A stretch of 64,000 bases of DNA, from positions 1-64,000 of the forward strand of contig JAKSDQ010000302.1 of the NCBI GenBank assembly GCA_022360015.1. The letters run 5' to 3'. Position 1 is the first letter of the stretch. Each line of letters opens with the position of its first letter. The notes under the pieces are model-generated. The model worked only from the letters and a program-made list of their open reading frames with translations, had not been told where the DNA came from and did not search any database. Shown here one piece after another: positions 17,319-26,914 of the stretch. The stretch comes from Cytophagales bacterium. GTDB taxonomy: Bacteria; Bacteroidota; Bacteroidia; Cytophagales; Cyclobacteriaceae. The position numbers and the translations under genes are program-made.

Positions 17319-19865
17319 TCAAACCTCTCTCCTCAGCACCTCCAGAGGTGGTTTACTCAGGATGCCACGGCTGTTTAGTATACCGATAATGATTGTTAGG
17401 GAAGTGATGATCACGTAGACACCCAGAATTGGCAAAATGTTTGGCGTAAAGCTGGCATCAAAACTAAAATATGCCAGAAGCCAACTACTGATCATTGAAA
17501 TGACGATGCCGGTAACCGAGGCCAAACTTCCTAAAAGAAAGTATTCAAGTGCAGTAATCTTCATAATTTGATTGCGGTTTGCCCCCATGGTTCGTAGTAG
17601 CACGCTCTCCTGAATCCTTTGATATTTACTCAATATGACAGAACTGATCAACACAAAAAAACCTGTTAGTATGCTAAACATTGCCATAAACCGGATCACA
17701 AAAGAAACCTTGCCCAATATCTCGTCAATGGTCGATAATATGAGCCCGAGGTCAATCACCGACACATTAGGAAAACTTCTCACCACAGCCTGTTGAAATT
17801 GCGCAGAGACGTTTTGTTGCTCCGTGCGGGTCATAATTACGTGAAATTGCGGGGCCTGTTCCAAAACACCTTCCGGAAACAAGACAAGGAAGTTGGTCTG
17901 CACCCTGTTCCATTCAATTTCCCGAAGATGGCTAATATAAGTATCGATCAATGCTCCCTGTACATTGAAAGTTAAGGTGTCACCGATTTTCACATTCATT
18001 CTTTCGGAATAACCCTTATCCAGTGAAATGTAAATAGGATCATCCGGTTGCTCGACTTTTCCCCTCCACTCCCCGTCTACTGTCTTTTCGCTGTCTATCA
18101 GGTGATCCCGATAGGTGACCCTGTATTCCCGGTTAAATGCCCACCTGGGAATCTCGCTCAGCGAATCCTTCTCCACCTGGGTTTTGGTTTTACCATTTAT
18201 GGAAGTAAGCCTCATGGTAACAATAGGCGCCTCTTGAATAATCGGGAGTTCGTAATCAGAAGTCAGGCGATTCAAAGCTGTTTTTTGATTACTTTGAATA
18301 TCAAACATCACCATATTGGGTTGGTTGTCGATACCGGACAACGACACTTTGTCCAGAAGCAGGCTTTGTGTAAAATATAAAGTGGTAATCAGGGCAGTGC
18401 CCAGTCCCACCGATATAATCAGGATTAAAGTTTGGTTATTGGGACGATACAAATTGGCCAACCCCTGGCGCCAGGTAAAGCTCCAGGATACGGGGAAGTA
18501 CTTTCTTACCACCCACATAATGAGCCGTGCCACCGCGGTCAATATTAAGAAAGATACACCGAGCCCAAGGCAGAAAAATAAAGCGTCCAGCCAACCTCCG
18601 GTTTGCAGCAATGAAAACACATAAATAAAAGTGGTTATCAACGCATAAACAAACCAGTTTACACGGTCACTTTTCTGCTGTGTGTCTTCAAAAGATGCCC
18701 TTAAAGTAAGCAACGGCGATACTTTGCGAATTCCAAGCAAGGGAATCATAGCAAACAGCAGGGATATAAAGATACCAATACCGATGCCCCGGACTATGCT
18801 TGCCCAGGAAATGGCCAACTCAATTTCTATTGGGAGAAAATCTTTTAAAACATAAGGAAGCGTGGTCTGAATCAGACTACCGAGTACGGCTCCGATTACC
18901 GCCCCGATAAATCCCATCACCGCAATTTGGATCAAATATATCATAAGTGCCTGTATGCCTTTCAAGCCGAGGCATCTCAAAATAGCTACTGTAGCCAACT
19001 TTTCCCTCACATAAATGTGTACCGCACTGGCTACACCGACACAACCCAGTAACAAGGCCACAAAAGCCACCAGGTTTAAAAATTTGGATAAATTGTCAAA
19101 AGCATCCCCAAGATCATTTTTGGTTGATTCCACCGTGCTTATCCCCACTCCCTCACTTCTTAACCTTGGCCTGATGTTTTTAACCAGTTCCTTGACATCG
19201 GTATCTTCCGGCAGTTTTATATAATAACGGTATTGAATCCGGCTACCCTTTTGTTGCAGTCCGGTTTGCTCGAGATACTTCAGCGGTATATATACCGGAG
19301 GTGCAACGGTCGCGGCGATACCGTTTTGTCCGGGTAGTTTTTTTATCCGGCCTTCAATATAAAAAGACAAATTGCCTACTTTAACCGAGTCGCCCCGGTC
19401 AGCATTGAACTGCAGCAGCAAGGTATGATCAACCAGTGCCTTTTGGCCCACCCTAAACTGTCCACTGGCGGATTCAGGCGCTGTTTCAATGTCGCCGTAA
19501 AAGGGAAAATCCCCACCCAGTGCCCTGACTTGCACAAGCCGCGTATCGTGGGTGCGTGGAAAATAGATCATGGAAGCAAAACTTCGCTCATGCGCCTGCT
19601 GACCACCGATAGAGTCGAGTAACAACTGCGTCGAGTCACTGAGTGGTTGGTTGTTTCTTAGTACCAAATCAGCGCCGAGCACCATTTTTGCCTGACGGTC
19701 AATGTCTTTTTTTAGATTTTCGCGAAATGAATTGATGGCTACAAGAGCGGCAACCCCCAGAATGATAGAGGAGATGAATAGCAATAATCTGGAACGGTTT
19801 TTACGGCTGTCTCTCCATGCCATTTGCCACAACCATCGATCAAAAAATAACAATACTGATTTCAT
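17319..19865 (-). CDS. ABC transporter permease, FtsX/YbbP-like
   Basis: Large inner-membrane permease of 848 residues with two FtsX-type repeats and an extra central helix pair, the layout of YbbP. The N-terminal LQLAWRDSRKNRSRLLLFISSIILGVAALVAINS-type segment is visible near residue 20. FtsX cores lie around 255-390 and 710-840, with a large periplasmic domain between (about 500-700). It lies 33 bases downstream of its ATPase gene. Such pairs, often with an arylesterase beside them (ybbAP-tesA in E. coli), are thought to extract lipids or hydrophobic compounds from the membrane. The neighbouring secreted esterase fits this pattern. Confidence 0.9.
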   Translation of the reverse strand: MKSVLLFFDRWLWQMAWRDSRKNRSRLLLFISSIILGVAALVAINSFRENLKKDIDRQAKMVLGADLVLRNNQPLSDSTQLLLDSIGGQQAHERSFASMIYFPRTHDTRLVQVRALGGDFPFYGDIETAPESASGQFRVGQKALVDHTLLLQFNADRGDSVKVGNLSFYIEGRIKKLPGQNGIAATVAPPVYIPLKYLEQTGLQQKGSRIQYRYYIKLPEDTDVKELVKNIRPRLRSEGVGISTVESTKNDLGDAFDNLSKFLNLVAFVALLLGCVGVASAVHIYVREKLATVAILRCLGLKGIQALMIYLIQIAVMGFIGAVIGAVLGSLIQTTLPYVLKDFLPIEIELAISWASIVRGIGIGIFISLLFAMIPLLGIRKVSPLLTLRASFEDTQQKSDRVNWFVYALITTFIYVFSLLQTGGWLDALFFCLGLGVSFLILTAVARLIMWVVRKYFPVSWSFTWRQGLANLYRPNNQTLILIISVGLGTALITTLYFTQSLLLDKVSLSGIDNQPNMVMFDIQSNQKTALNRLTSDYELPIIQEAPIVTMRLTSINGKTKTQVEKDSLSEIPRWAFNREYRVTYRDHLIDSEKTVDGEWRGKVEQPDDPIYISLDKGYSERMNVKIGDTLTFNVQGALIDTYISHLREIEWNRVQTNFLVLFPEGVLEQAPQFHVIMTRTEQQNVSAQFQQAVVRSFPNVSVIDLGLILSTIDEILGKVSFVIRFMAMFSILTGFFVLISSVILSKYQRIQESVLLRTMGANRNQIMKITALEYFLLGSLASVTGIVISMISSWLLAYFSFDASFTPNILPILGVYVIITSLTIIIGILNSRGILSKPPLEVLRREV

Positions 19866-19898
19866 TAAAAAGGTTTGGGTTTTATTACTGTGAGACTG

Positions 19899-20594
19899 TT
19901 AAAACTTATTTTCACCTGTGGGAGTCAGCAGACTGTCTGAAACTAACTTTCCACCTTTAATTCTTATAACCCTTTGGGTTTTACTCGCCAGATCCATATC
20001 ATGTGTTACCAAAACCAAAGTAGTGCCTGCTTCTTTGTTCAGATCAAAGATCAGTTTCACCACTTTATCACTGGTTTCTTCATCCAGGTTACCGGTAGGC
20101 TCATCAGCAAATAGGATTTTGGGTTCGTTGGAAAAAGCCCTGGCCAGCGATACCCTTTGTTGCTCCCCGCCCGACAATTGAGCAGGGTAATGATGCTTTC
20201 TGTCAGCTAACCCCACCCTTTCCAGCAGTTTTAAAGCCCTATCCCTGACATTTTTTTCACCCCTTAATTCTAGTGGCACCATAACATTTTCCAGGGCCGT
20301 CAGAGTGGGGATCAATTGAAAATTCTGAAATATAAATCCTACATGTTGATTTCTGACAAACGCCCGTTCATCTTCATTGAGGCGGTCAAGTAGAATATTG
20401 TTGAGTGTAATTGAGCCGCTGGTGGCCCGGTCAAGCCCTGCACATAACCCTAACAACGTGGTCTTGCCACTGCCTGAAGGCCCCACGATGGAGAAGGTAT
20501 CACCGGGGTTAATTTCAAAACTAATATCATCCAACACCGTCAACGTGCGATGGCCACTTTGATATGTTTTTGTTAAATTTTTTACGGCTAACAT
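19899..20594 (-). CDS. ABC transporter ATP-binding protein, YbbA/LolD-like
   Basis: ATPase partner of the FtsX-type permease downstream, 231 residues. Walker A GPSGSGKTT at about 38-46, signature LSGGEQQRVSLARAF near 141, Walker B ILFADEPTGNLDEET near 162 and the H-loop LVTHD near 195 are all intact. The TGNLDEE form is typical of the MacB/LolD/YbbA group that energises mechanotransmission exporters. It starts the two-gene minus-strand operon and is divergent from the esterase gene. Confidence 0.93.
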   Translation of the reverse strand: MLAVKNLTKTYQSGHRTLTVLDDISFEINPGDTFSIVGPSGSGKTTLLGLCAGLDRATSGSITLNNILLDRLNEDERAFVRNQHVGFIFQNFQLIPTLTALENVMVPLELRGEKNVRDRALKLLERVGLADRKHHYPAQLSGGEQQRVSLARAFSNEPKILFADEPTGNLDEETSDKVVKLIFDLNKEAGTTLVLVTHDMDLASKTQRVIRIKGGKLVSDSLLTPTGENKF

Positions 20595-20803
20595 TTTTTC
20601 GGTTTGGTATTTAAAACTTTAATTATCTGTAAGCGGTTAATTAAGAAGTAAGAATTGCGTTTATTTAACAACCAATGAATATTAAAACGAATTGGTAACT
20701 TAGTTGTTTGTAAATATCGTACAAAGTGAATATTAATCCTATGAAAGGTCAACTATACTCATCAGTGGTTAGTAGTTATCCGGAATGAAATAATGCGTGT
20801 TTT

Positions 20804-21505
20804 ATGGAAAAAGTTGTGTATAAACTGTTGCCATTTTTATTTGTTTTGGGGGTTGCGGCCTGCAATAATACTACCGGCAACAGAGAAAAACAGGAAGTAG
20901 CCCATCCAATCGAAAATAATACTCCACAGACGAAGTCAGAGGAGAAAATGATTTTATTTTTTGGAAATAGCCTGACCGCTGGCTACGGGTTGGAGCCAGA
21001 CAAAGCTTTTCCGGGGCTTCTCCAACAAAGAATAGACTCTTTGGGCTTAAAATATAAGGTCATCAATGCGGGACTCAGCGGAGAAACTACTGCCAGCGGC
21101 AATACCAGGATTGACTGGGTACTCAATCAGAAAGTGGATATTTTCGTACTGGAATTGGGGGGAAATGATGGACTACGCGGGATAAGTACTGAAGAAACCA
21201 GAAAGAACCTGCAACAAATGATTGACAAAATAAGATCAAAATATCCGGATTGCCAGATAATATTGGCAGGTATGCAGATTCCCCCGAATATGGGGCCGGA
21301 GTATACGGCCTCATTCCGGACTATATTTCCTGAAATTGCTGAAAAAAACCAGGTGGCACTTATCCCTTTTTTATTGGAAAGCGTTGGCGGGGAACCCCAC
21401 CTTAATCAGCCGGATGGTATTCACCCCAACGAGAAAGGTCATAAAATTGTAGCAGAAAACGTATGGAAGGTGCTAAAGCAATTTTTAACAGAGGAAATCA
21501 GCTAA
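20804..21505 (+). CDS. Arylesterase / SGNH hydrolase lipoprotein (TesA-like)
   Basis: Secreted lipid or aryl ester hydrolase of 233 residues. The signal peptide ends in the lipobox GVAAC (Cys20). All SGNH blocks are present: FGNSLTAGYGL with the nucleophile serine (block I), GLSGETTASG (block II), LGGNDGLRG (block III) and DGIHPNEKGH with the catalytic Asp/His (block V). This matches TesA-type multifunctional arylesterases. It is transcribed away from the YbbA/YbbP-like exporter genes, the same association as tesA-ybbAP in E. coli, which suggests a shared role in membrane lipid turnover. Confidence 0.9.
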   Translation: MEKVVYKLLPFLFVLGVAACNNTTGNREKQEVAHPIENNTPQTKSEEKMILFFGNSLTAGYGLEPDKAFPGLLQQRIDSLGLKYKVINAGLSGETTASGNTRIDWVLNQKVDIFVLELGGNDGLRGISTEETRKNLQQMIDKIRSKYPDCQIILAGMQIPPNMGPEYTASFRTIFPEIAEKNQVALIPFLLESVGGEPHLNQPDGIHPNEKGHKIVAENVWKVLKQFLTEEIS

Positions 21506-22587
21506 TTGACCTTGCCTGAAAATCCTTTGAAAGCGCCATAAAATGGGAAGAACAATATCAGGCAGGCCATTGTAGCTAGGTGCTGAAAAATATTGGGAAG
21601 AAAAGTAATGCTAAAAAAAACAGTCAGCAAAATATAGGTTAAAGGGTGATAAATGGCTAACAACCGCCACTGGTTTAACCTTGTCAGCCAGCCATTTTCG
21701 CTGAGGAGTTTAATATTTACACCTGTAGAATCCTGCCCATCCTTTTCCTCCGAAAAAATAAACCGCTCATCCACATCAAATGCCCGGAGGATGCTTTTCA
21801 GTACGCGGGCAAGAAGGCTGTCCCCTAAACCATGTACATAAACCCTAGGTGAATCGGGTGCAAAAGCCAGGTAGGAGATCAAAGCGGCTGCCATAAAGAC
21901 ACCAAAACTCAACCCAGACATCCAAAATGCCAGCGAATGGAAAACGATTCCTATCCACACGCCAACAGCTTGCCATTTCCGGAAAAACAAAGTAACCGGC
22001 AAGACAACAATTTCAATAATCATGGTCTTCCAGCTTAGCATTTTGGAAATAAATTCATGAGATGACAGATCCGCTAAAAGTTCATAAGATTTGGCGTGAA
22101 TAACATGTATCATCCAATGATCGAAATATTGACCCGTACGCCAGTCGATGTCCAGTACTTTGTTGATCCCGGAGCCGAAGTACATAATAATAAGTTGCCC
22201 ATGAATAAGCCAGGGTCTGCCTTTGCTTTCACTCAGAGCCGTCAGAATATATATAAGGCCACAAAAAAATTTGGCATTGGAATAATAAGTTTTTGAAGAA
22301 AGCGTGCCTAACAGAAATACACTTCCCAAAACAAAGCAGCTCAATCGGACTTTTTGATTGGTAAACAATAACAGCGCCGCAATGATAAAGGAAGTTTTGA
22401 GAGTTATCTGAAACAAAACCCCGTGAATATGGTCAAATACCGGTAAAAAGGGCAGAAAGGGTTGAGGTAAATGCTGAATATAACCTTTACCGATCAGGGC
22501 CAGTGTAAGCAATTTTACCATCAGTAACAGGTGCGATGGCAAATCAGTACCGCTTAATTTGAGAGGATTGTAACGGGCAGAATTCAT
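21502..22587 (-). CDS. HTTM-like polytopic membrane protein
   Basis: Integral membrane protein of about 361 residues with roughly eight hydrophobic helices. The segment QLIIMYFGSGINKVLDIDWRTGQYF followed by HEFISKMLSWKTMIIEI resembles the HTTM domain shared with vitamin-K-dependent gamma-carboxylase. I chose the ATG at 22585-22587, one base after the stop of the upstream gene; an earlier ATG would add 15 residues and overlap. It is translationally linked with the 124-residue gene before it. Its end overlaps the convergent esterase gene by 4 bases. Function unknown beyond the fold. Confidence 0.75.
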   Translation of the reverse strand: MNSARYNPLKLSGTDLPSHLLLMVKLLTLALIGKGYIQHLPQPFLPFLPVFDHIHGVLFQITLKTSFIIAALLLFTNQKVRLSCFVLGSVFLLGTLSSKTYYSNAKFFCGLIYILTALSESKGRPWLIHGQLIIMYFGSGINKVLDIDWRTGQYFDHWMIHVIHAKSYELLADLSSHEFISKMLSWKTMIIEIVVLPVTLFFRKWQAVGVWIGIVFHSLAFWMSGLSFGVFMAAALISYLAFAPDSPRVYVHGLGDSLLARVLKSILRAFDVDERFIFSEEKDGQDSTGVNIKLLSENGWLTRLNQWRLLAIYHPLTYILLTVFFSITFLPNIFQHLATMACLILFFPFYGAFKGFSGKVN

Positions 22588-22588
22588 G

Positions 22589-22963
22589 TCATTGTTGCGG
22601 CTGCCATTGCCAGGTTTGTTCCTGGCCGCCATTAATACGATAACTTAAAACAACTTTGGTCCGGTCATTATTTCCATAGGTTGCTTCGTATTGCCTGATA
22701 ATATTTTTTACATTTTTAATGGACCTGGATTCAAGATTTACCCATTTATAAGCACCGTTGTTCCAATATCGCCAGGTATTTAGATGATATCTTTCGTTGA
22801 TTTGTTTACTGGTCAAAGGTTTTCCATCGATGGTTACAGATAAATGATAAATACATTGTTGATCGTGAGGAGCCCAGCAGAAGTATTTAGGTATATCAAA
22901 TCGGGCACAAACAATCATTAAAAGCTGAAGAGAGAGCATGAGTACGCCAAATAGTAACTTCAT
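22589..22963 (-). CDS. Small exported protein paired with HTTM-like gene
   Basis: A 124-residue protein I do not recognise. It begins with a signal sequence or membrane anchor (MKLLFGVLMLSLQLLMIVCA); the rest is polar, with several Trp and Tyr residues (TWRYWNNGAYKWVNLES, QEQTWQWQPQQ). The stop codon is one base before the start of the HTTM-like gene, so the two form an operon. In other bacteria HTTM proteins often have a small secreted partner of this kind, which may be why they are coupled here. Confidence 0.7.
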   Translation of the reverse strand: MKLLFGVLMLSLQLLMIVCARFDIPKYFCWAPHDQQCIYHLSVTIDGKPLTSKQINERYHLNTWRYWNNGAYKWVNLESRSIKNVKNIIRQYEATYGNNDRTKVVLSYRINGGQEQTWQWQPQQ

Positions 22964-23102
22964 AGGTTTAAAAAAATAGACAATTTACGAAAATACATAA
23001 AAATTTGAATAATGTAAATCACCGGTAATCCTTCAAATTCGATTTCGTGTTAACTTTTAGTAGGGGTTATCCGTAATAAAATTACTGATTGTTGAATTTT
23101 TT

Positions 23103-23879
23103 ATGGATGAATTGATTTTTAACCACTTGCCGCCGTTGCGGTTCAGGGCGGTTCTTTACATATGTGTGATAGGGGCAATAGCCTGGTCCTGTAGCGAAAA
23201 GCCGGATCCGCAGGTTATTATTGATAAAGCCATCGAAAAGCACGGAGGTGAATTTTATAATAATGTTTTGATCGCATTTGATTTCCGGGACCGGCACTAC
23301 ACTATTTTGAAGAAAGATAGCTGGTTTGAATATACGCGTTCTTTTGAAGATTCACTGGGCGATTTCAAAGATGTATTAAACAATGAAGGTTTTTATCGCA
23401 TGTTAAATGGCGTAAAGATCAATATTCCTGATAGTATGAAAGCAAAATATGCCCGGTCTGTTAATTCGGTGGCCTATTTTGCGATGACCCCTTTTGTCTT
23501 AAATGATGAGGCCGTCAGGAAAAAATATGTAGGTATGTGCTCTCTGAATGGCCAGAAATACCACAAAATCCGGATTTCATTTGAAAAAGAAGGCGGTGGG
23601 GAAGACTATAACGATGTTTTTGTTTACTGGATTAATAAAGACTCCTACACCATGGACTATTTCGCTTATGAATACGAAGTCGATGGAGGAGGTACACGAT
23701 TCAGGGAAGTCCATAACCGGAGAAGAGTGGGGGAAATATTGTTTACCGATCATGTTAACTATAAATATACTTCGGAAGATACCCCATTAAGCGACTATGA
23801 TCAGTTGTATGAAGACAACCAGTTGACCAAACTCTCCCACATTAATTTGGAAAACGTGACGGTAACACCGTTAAAGTGA
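23103..23879 (+). CDS. DUF6503-type lipoprotein
   Basis: Predicted outer-envelope lipoprotein of 258 residues. The N-terminus has a hydrophobic stretch with a lipobox (IGAIAWSC, Cys about 31), followed by DPQVIIDKAIEKHGGEFYNNVLIAFDFRDRHY. That segment is typical of Bacteroidota proteins whose mature part starts with an I-x-KA-I-x-x-HGG helix (DUF6503). The remainder is beta-rich, with YWINKDSYTMDYFAY and VNYKYTSEDTPL, consistent with a LolA/LolB-like shell that binds lipids. Function unknown. It is a single gene between HTTM-like genes and rpsA. Confidence 0.75.
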   Translation: MDELIFNHLPPLRFRAVLYICVIGAIAWSCSEKPDPQVIIDKAIEKHGGEFYNNVLIAFDFRDRHYTILKKDSWFEYTRSFEDSLGDFKDVLNNEGFYRMLNGVKINIPDSMKAKYARSVNSVAYFAMTPFVLNDEAVRKKYVGMCSLNGQKYHKIRISFEKEGGGEDYNDVFVYWINKDSYTMDYFAYEYEVDGGGTRFREVHNRRRVGEILFTDHVNYKYTSEDTPLSDYDQLYEDNQLTKLSHINLENVTVTPLK

Positions 23880-23920
23880 AAATATTTACCCCCATTAGTA
23901 ACAGGTACGTAAATTTTTAC

Positions 23921-23928
23921 TACCTTTG
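23921..23928 (+). promoter_or_regulatory. -7 box of the rpsA promoter
   Basis: TACCTTTG is an exact match to the Bacteroidota -7 consensus TAnnTTTG. It lies 113 bases before the rpsA start codon, so the mRNA would carry a leader of about 100 bases. No clear TTTG -33 element is seen. A long leader fits the autoregulation known for S1 in other bacteria, but no specific structure is assigned. Confidence 0.55.
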
Positions 23929-24041
23929 CACTCCATTCAAAAAGGATGGTCCTGCCAATGCGGGAATTGTTAAACGAAAACCTTAGTTTTTGCCTGCTTA
24001 AGGTAAATGACTATTGTAAGATTACAGCTTAAAAATACACT

Positions 24042-26210
24042 ATGAGCGAAACACCAGAAGAGTTTGATTGGGATAATGTTGAACCGAAAGGATTTGGGGA
24101 GAATTATTCTGATGAAGAAAAAGAGGCATTGATTAAATTGTACGAAGGTACCCTAAATGAAATACAGGAAAAGGAAGTGGTCACAGGTACCGTTGTAGGT
24201 ATATCTGACCGTGATGTTATCCTGAATATTGGATTTAAGTCTGACGGCCTGGTTTCAGCCTCTGAATTCAGAGATTTGGAAGACCTGAAAATAGGCGATG
24301 AAGTACAGGTTTACATTGAAGAGCAGGAAAACGCGAATGGACAACTGGTACTTTCCAGAAGAAAAGCCAAAATTGTTAAAGCCTGGGAGCAAATACAGCA
24401 GGCCCTGGATAAAGACGAAGTGATTGAGGGCATGGTGAAAAGAAGAACCAAAGGAGGTTTGATCGTCGATATATTTGGTGTGGAGGCCTTCCTGCCCGGA
24501 TCACAGATCGATGTCAAGCCTATCAGGGACTTCGATGTGTTTGTGGGCAATAAAATGGAAGTGAAAGTTGTAAAAATCAACTACTCCAACGACAATGTGG
24601 TCGTTTCGCATAAGGTGCTGATAGAAAAAGATCTTGAAAAACAAAAAATAGAAATCCTCAACAACCTTGAAAAAGGACAAGTACTTGAAGGTGTCATCAA
24701 AAACATGACCAACTTTGGCGTGTTCATCGATCTTGGAGGCGTTGACGGATTATTGCATATTACAGATATTTCCTGGGGCAGGATTAATCATCCCGAAGAA
24801 GTGCTTCAACTGGATCAGAAGGTGAACGTGGTAGTGTTGGATTTTGATGATAACAAGAAGCGTATTTCTCTGGGCATGAAGCAATTAACGGCCCATCCAT
24901 GGGATTCTCTACCGGAAGATATTCAAATCGGATCCAAAGTAAGCGGCTCTATCGTCAATGTGGCGGATTACGGAGCCTTCCTGGAAATTCAGCCAGGCGT
25001 GGAAGGTCTGATTCACGTTTCGGAAATGTCCTGGTCGCAACACCTGAGAAATCCGCAGGATTTTATCAACATCGGTGATAAGCTGGAAGCCGTAGTGTTG
25101 ACACTGGACAGGGAGGAAAGAAAAATGTCACTGGGTATCAAGCAACTGACTGAAGACCCATGGACCAAACAGAATGTATTAACAAAATATGCCGTTGGTA
25201 CCAGACATAAAGGTATTGTCAGAAACCTGACTAACTTTGGCTTGTTTATAGAACTGGAAGAAGGTATTGACGGCCTTGTACACGTTTCCGACCTGTCGTG
25301 GACCAAAAAAATCAAACATCCGTCCGAGTTTGTAAAAGTAGGAGACGAACTGGAAGTGCAGGTATTGGAGTTGGATGTGGACAACAGAAGGTTAGCCCTT
25401 GGCCATAAGCAGTTGGAAGAAAATCCGTGGGATACTTTCGAGACTGTCTTTACGATAGGTTCGGAGCACAAATGTTCGATTTTGAGCAAAACCGATAAAG
25501 GGGCCGTTTTGGAATTGCCTTACGGTATTGAAGGGTTTGCCACTACAAGACATCTTGTGAAAGAAGATGGTAGCACTGCTGAGGCAGGTGAGACGTTGCC
25601 CTTTAAAGTCATTGAGTTTTCCAAAGATGACAAGCGGATTGTCATGTCACATACCAATGTGCATTCCGCACCACCGGAATCTTCCAGATCGAAGCGCAAA
25701 AAATCACCTAAGAGCACCATCGATAAAATCAACAAGGAGTCTGAGAAGTCTACCCTTGGAGATTTGGAGGCTTTGTCTGCGCTGAAAAGCCAGATGGAAG
25801 GCAAGACCGCTCCACCACCTGCGGAGAAAAAAGCACCGGAAGCTAAATCAGAGGTTAAGGGCCAGGTAAAGCCTGCGGAAAAACCCGGGGAGACAAAAGA
25901 GGCAACAACCGCTGGCGAGCCCAAAACCGTTAAAGAGGCTTCCGTAGAAAATAAGGCAGCAGGATCCGCTGCAACTGAGGCGGCAGAAGTTAAGGCTGAG
26001 GTAGTGGAGGAGCCTAAAGCCGAAAAACCCGCGCAAGATATCGAGGAGCCCAAAGCGGAGGAAAAAGCGGTAGAGGAGGTGAAAGCTGAAGTTGCCGGAG
26101 AAGCGATAGGAGAGCAAACGGAAGAGGAAGAAGCCATCAAAAGAGAGGCTACTGCCGAGGTAAAGGAAGAGGTCGACGAAAAGGCCAAAGAAGAAAAAAC
26201 CGAAGAGTAA
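24042..26210 (+). CDS. rpsA: 30S ribosomal protein S1 with long charged C-terminal tail
   Basis: Binds mRNA and docks it on the 30S subunit. The protein has 722 residues. Six S1 RNA-binding repeats begin near residues 47, 127, 213, 300, 387 and 474; repeats 3-5 carry the strong pattern GVFIDLGGVDGLLHITDISW. From about residue 540 to the end the sequence is low-complexity and rich in K, E, A and P, about 180 residues without S1 character. That tail is much longer than in E. coli S1 (557 residues). It is unlikely to be folded. It follows the DUF6503 gene but has its own promoter. Confidence 0.95.
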   Translation: MSETPEEFDWDNVEPKGFGENYSDEEKEALIKLYEGTLNEIQEKEVVTGTVVGISDRDVILNIGFKSDGLVSASEFRDLEDLKIGDEVQVYIEEQENANGQLVLSRRKAKIVKAWEQIQQALDKDEVIEGMVKRRTKGGLIVDIFGVEAFLPGSQIDVKPIRDFDVFVGNKMEVKVVKINYSNDNVVVSHKVLIEKDLEKQKIEILNNLEKGQVLEGVIKNMTNFGVFIDLGGVDGLLHITDISWGRINHPEEVLQLDQKVNVVVLDFDDNKKRISLGMKQLTAHPWDSLPEDIQIGSKVSGSIVNVADYGAFLEIQPGVEGLIHVSEMSWSQHLRNPQDFINIGDKLEAVVLTLDREERKMSLGIKQLTEDPWTKQNVLTKYAVGTRHKGIVRNLTNFGLFIELEEGIDGLVHVSDLSWTKKIKHPSEFVKVGDELEVQVLELDVDNRRLALGHKQLEENPWDTFETVFTIGSEHKCSILSKTDKGAVLELPYGIEGFATTRHLVKEDGSTAEAGETLPFKVIEFSKDDKRIVMSHTNVHSAPPESSRSKRKKSPKSTIDKINKESEKSTLGDLEALSALKSQMEGKTAPPPAEKKAPEAKSEVKGQVKPAEKPGETKEATTAGEPKTVKEASVENKAAGSAATEAAEVKAEVVEEPKAEKPAQDIEEPKAEEKAVEEVKAEVAGEAIGEQTEEEEAIKREATAEVKEEVDEKAKEEKTEE

Positions 26211-26240
26211 AGTCTTTATTTTATAAATGCAAATCATCTC

Positions 26241-26259
26241 AGGGGGGTATACGCCCCCT
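26241..26259 (+). other. G/C hairpin after rpsA
   Basis: AGGGGG and CCCCCT pair around a 7-base loop 31 bases after the rpsA stop. It is followed by an A-run rather than a T-run, so it is not a textbook terminator in either direction, but it may act as a 3' end stabiliser. Confidence 0.35.
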
Positions 26260-26453
26260 TGAAAAAAAACCAAGACTTTACACGCCCCTTGGGGATCGAG
26301 GGTGGCATCAAGATGTGTTTTGCGTAACAGCAAATTATTTTGATATGTGCAAATATCCTTTTTTTAGCCCATTCGATAGCTTTTTTAAAAATATCAAGGG
26401 AAATTTTGAACAAAAATTAAAAACTTTATAGATTTGATCATCTAAAAAAATAA

Positions 26454-26524
26454 GGTCGTGTGGCCGAGTGGTTAGGCAGAGCTCTGCAAAAGCTCGTACA
26501 GCGGTTCGAATCCGCTCGCGACCT
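26454..26524 (+). tRNA. tRNA-Cys (anticodon GCA)
   Basis: A 71-base cloverleaf. The acceptor stem GGTCGTG pairs with CGCGACC (one G-T pair). The anticodon stem GAGCT/AGCTC encloses the loop CTGCAAA, with anticodon GCA at 26486-26488, and the T-arm contains GTTCGAATC. Base 73 is T, the identity base for cysteine tRNA. No CCA is encoded. Pseudogene-rich sequence follows, a common situation at tRNA ends. Confidence 0.95.
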
Positions 26525-26604
26525 CTGATAAAAAAATTGCTGCCTTGTATATTAGATAGTAAAACCGGAAGGCTACTCAAAAAATTTACAATGACATCCC
26601 TAAT

Positions 26605-26911
26605 ATGACAGATAAGGAATTGATAGAATGGCATCTTCTTTATGAGCAAGCATATAGGGATTTATCTAAACTTGTAAGAAACAAGTTCAGCCATTCTACT
26701 TTTTATCTATCTATATAAGCCTGTAATATGGCAACTACGTAAATTTGTAAAAAGCCTCAAGTCAGCAGAGGAGGTCTTAAAAAAAGCTGCTTATCCCGAA
26801 CTTCATCGTAAACCATCCAAAGACCAAATTGAACGATTAGTGAATACATATTCTGAAGTTCAAGATTGGGATAATGATGATTACGATATCTATGAAAAAG
26901 AATATCTTTAA
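26605..26911 (+). pseudogene. Frameshifted antitoxin-like gene upstream of PemK-like toxin
   Basis: Reading starts MTDKELIEWHLLYEQAYRDLSKL and stops at 26718. The next frame then continues from about 26711 through PVIWQLRKFVKSLKSAEEV and EVQDWDNDDYDIYEKEYL to a stop at 26909-26911. Joined, the two frames would give a protein of about 100 residues with a charged helical C-terminus ending 3 bases before the toxin start. The shift falls in the short tandem sequence TATCTATCTATA, suggesting slippage. I cannot name the family; the antitoxin role is inferred only from its place directly before a PemK-type gene. Confidence 0.55.
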
Positions 26912-26914
26912 TTA

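Noticed and set aside
25520..26188. A 222-residue serine-rich minus-strand frame
   Set aside because: It is the shadow of the K/E/A-rich S1 tail; low complexity and no start context.
26241..26260. The G/C hairpin after rpsA as a Rho-independent terminator
   Set aside because: An A-run and not a T-run follows it on the plus strand, so I list it only as a hairpin.
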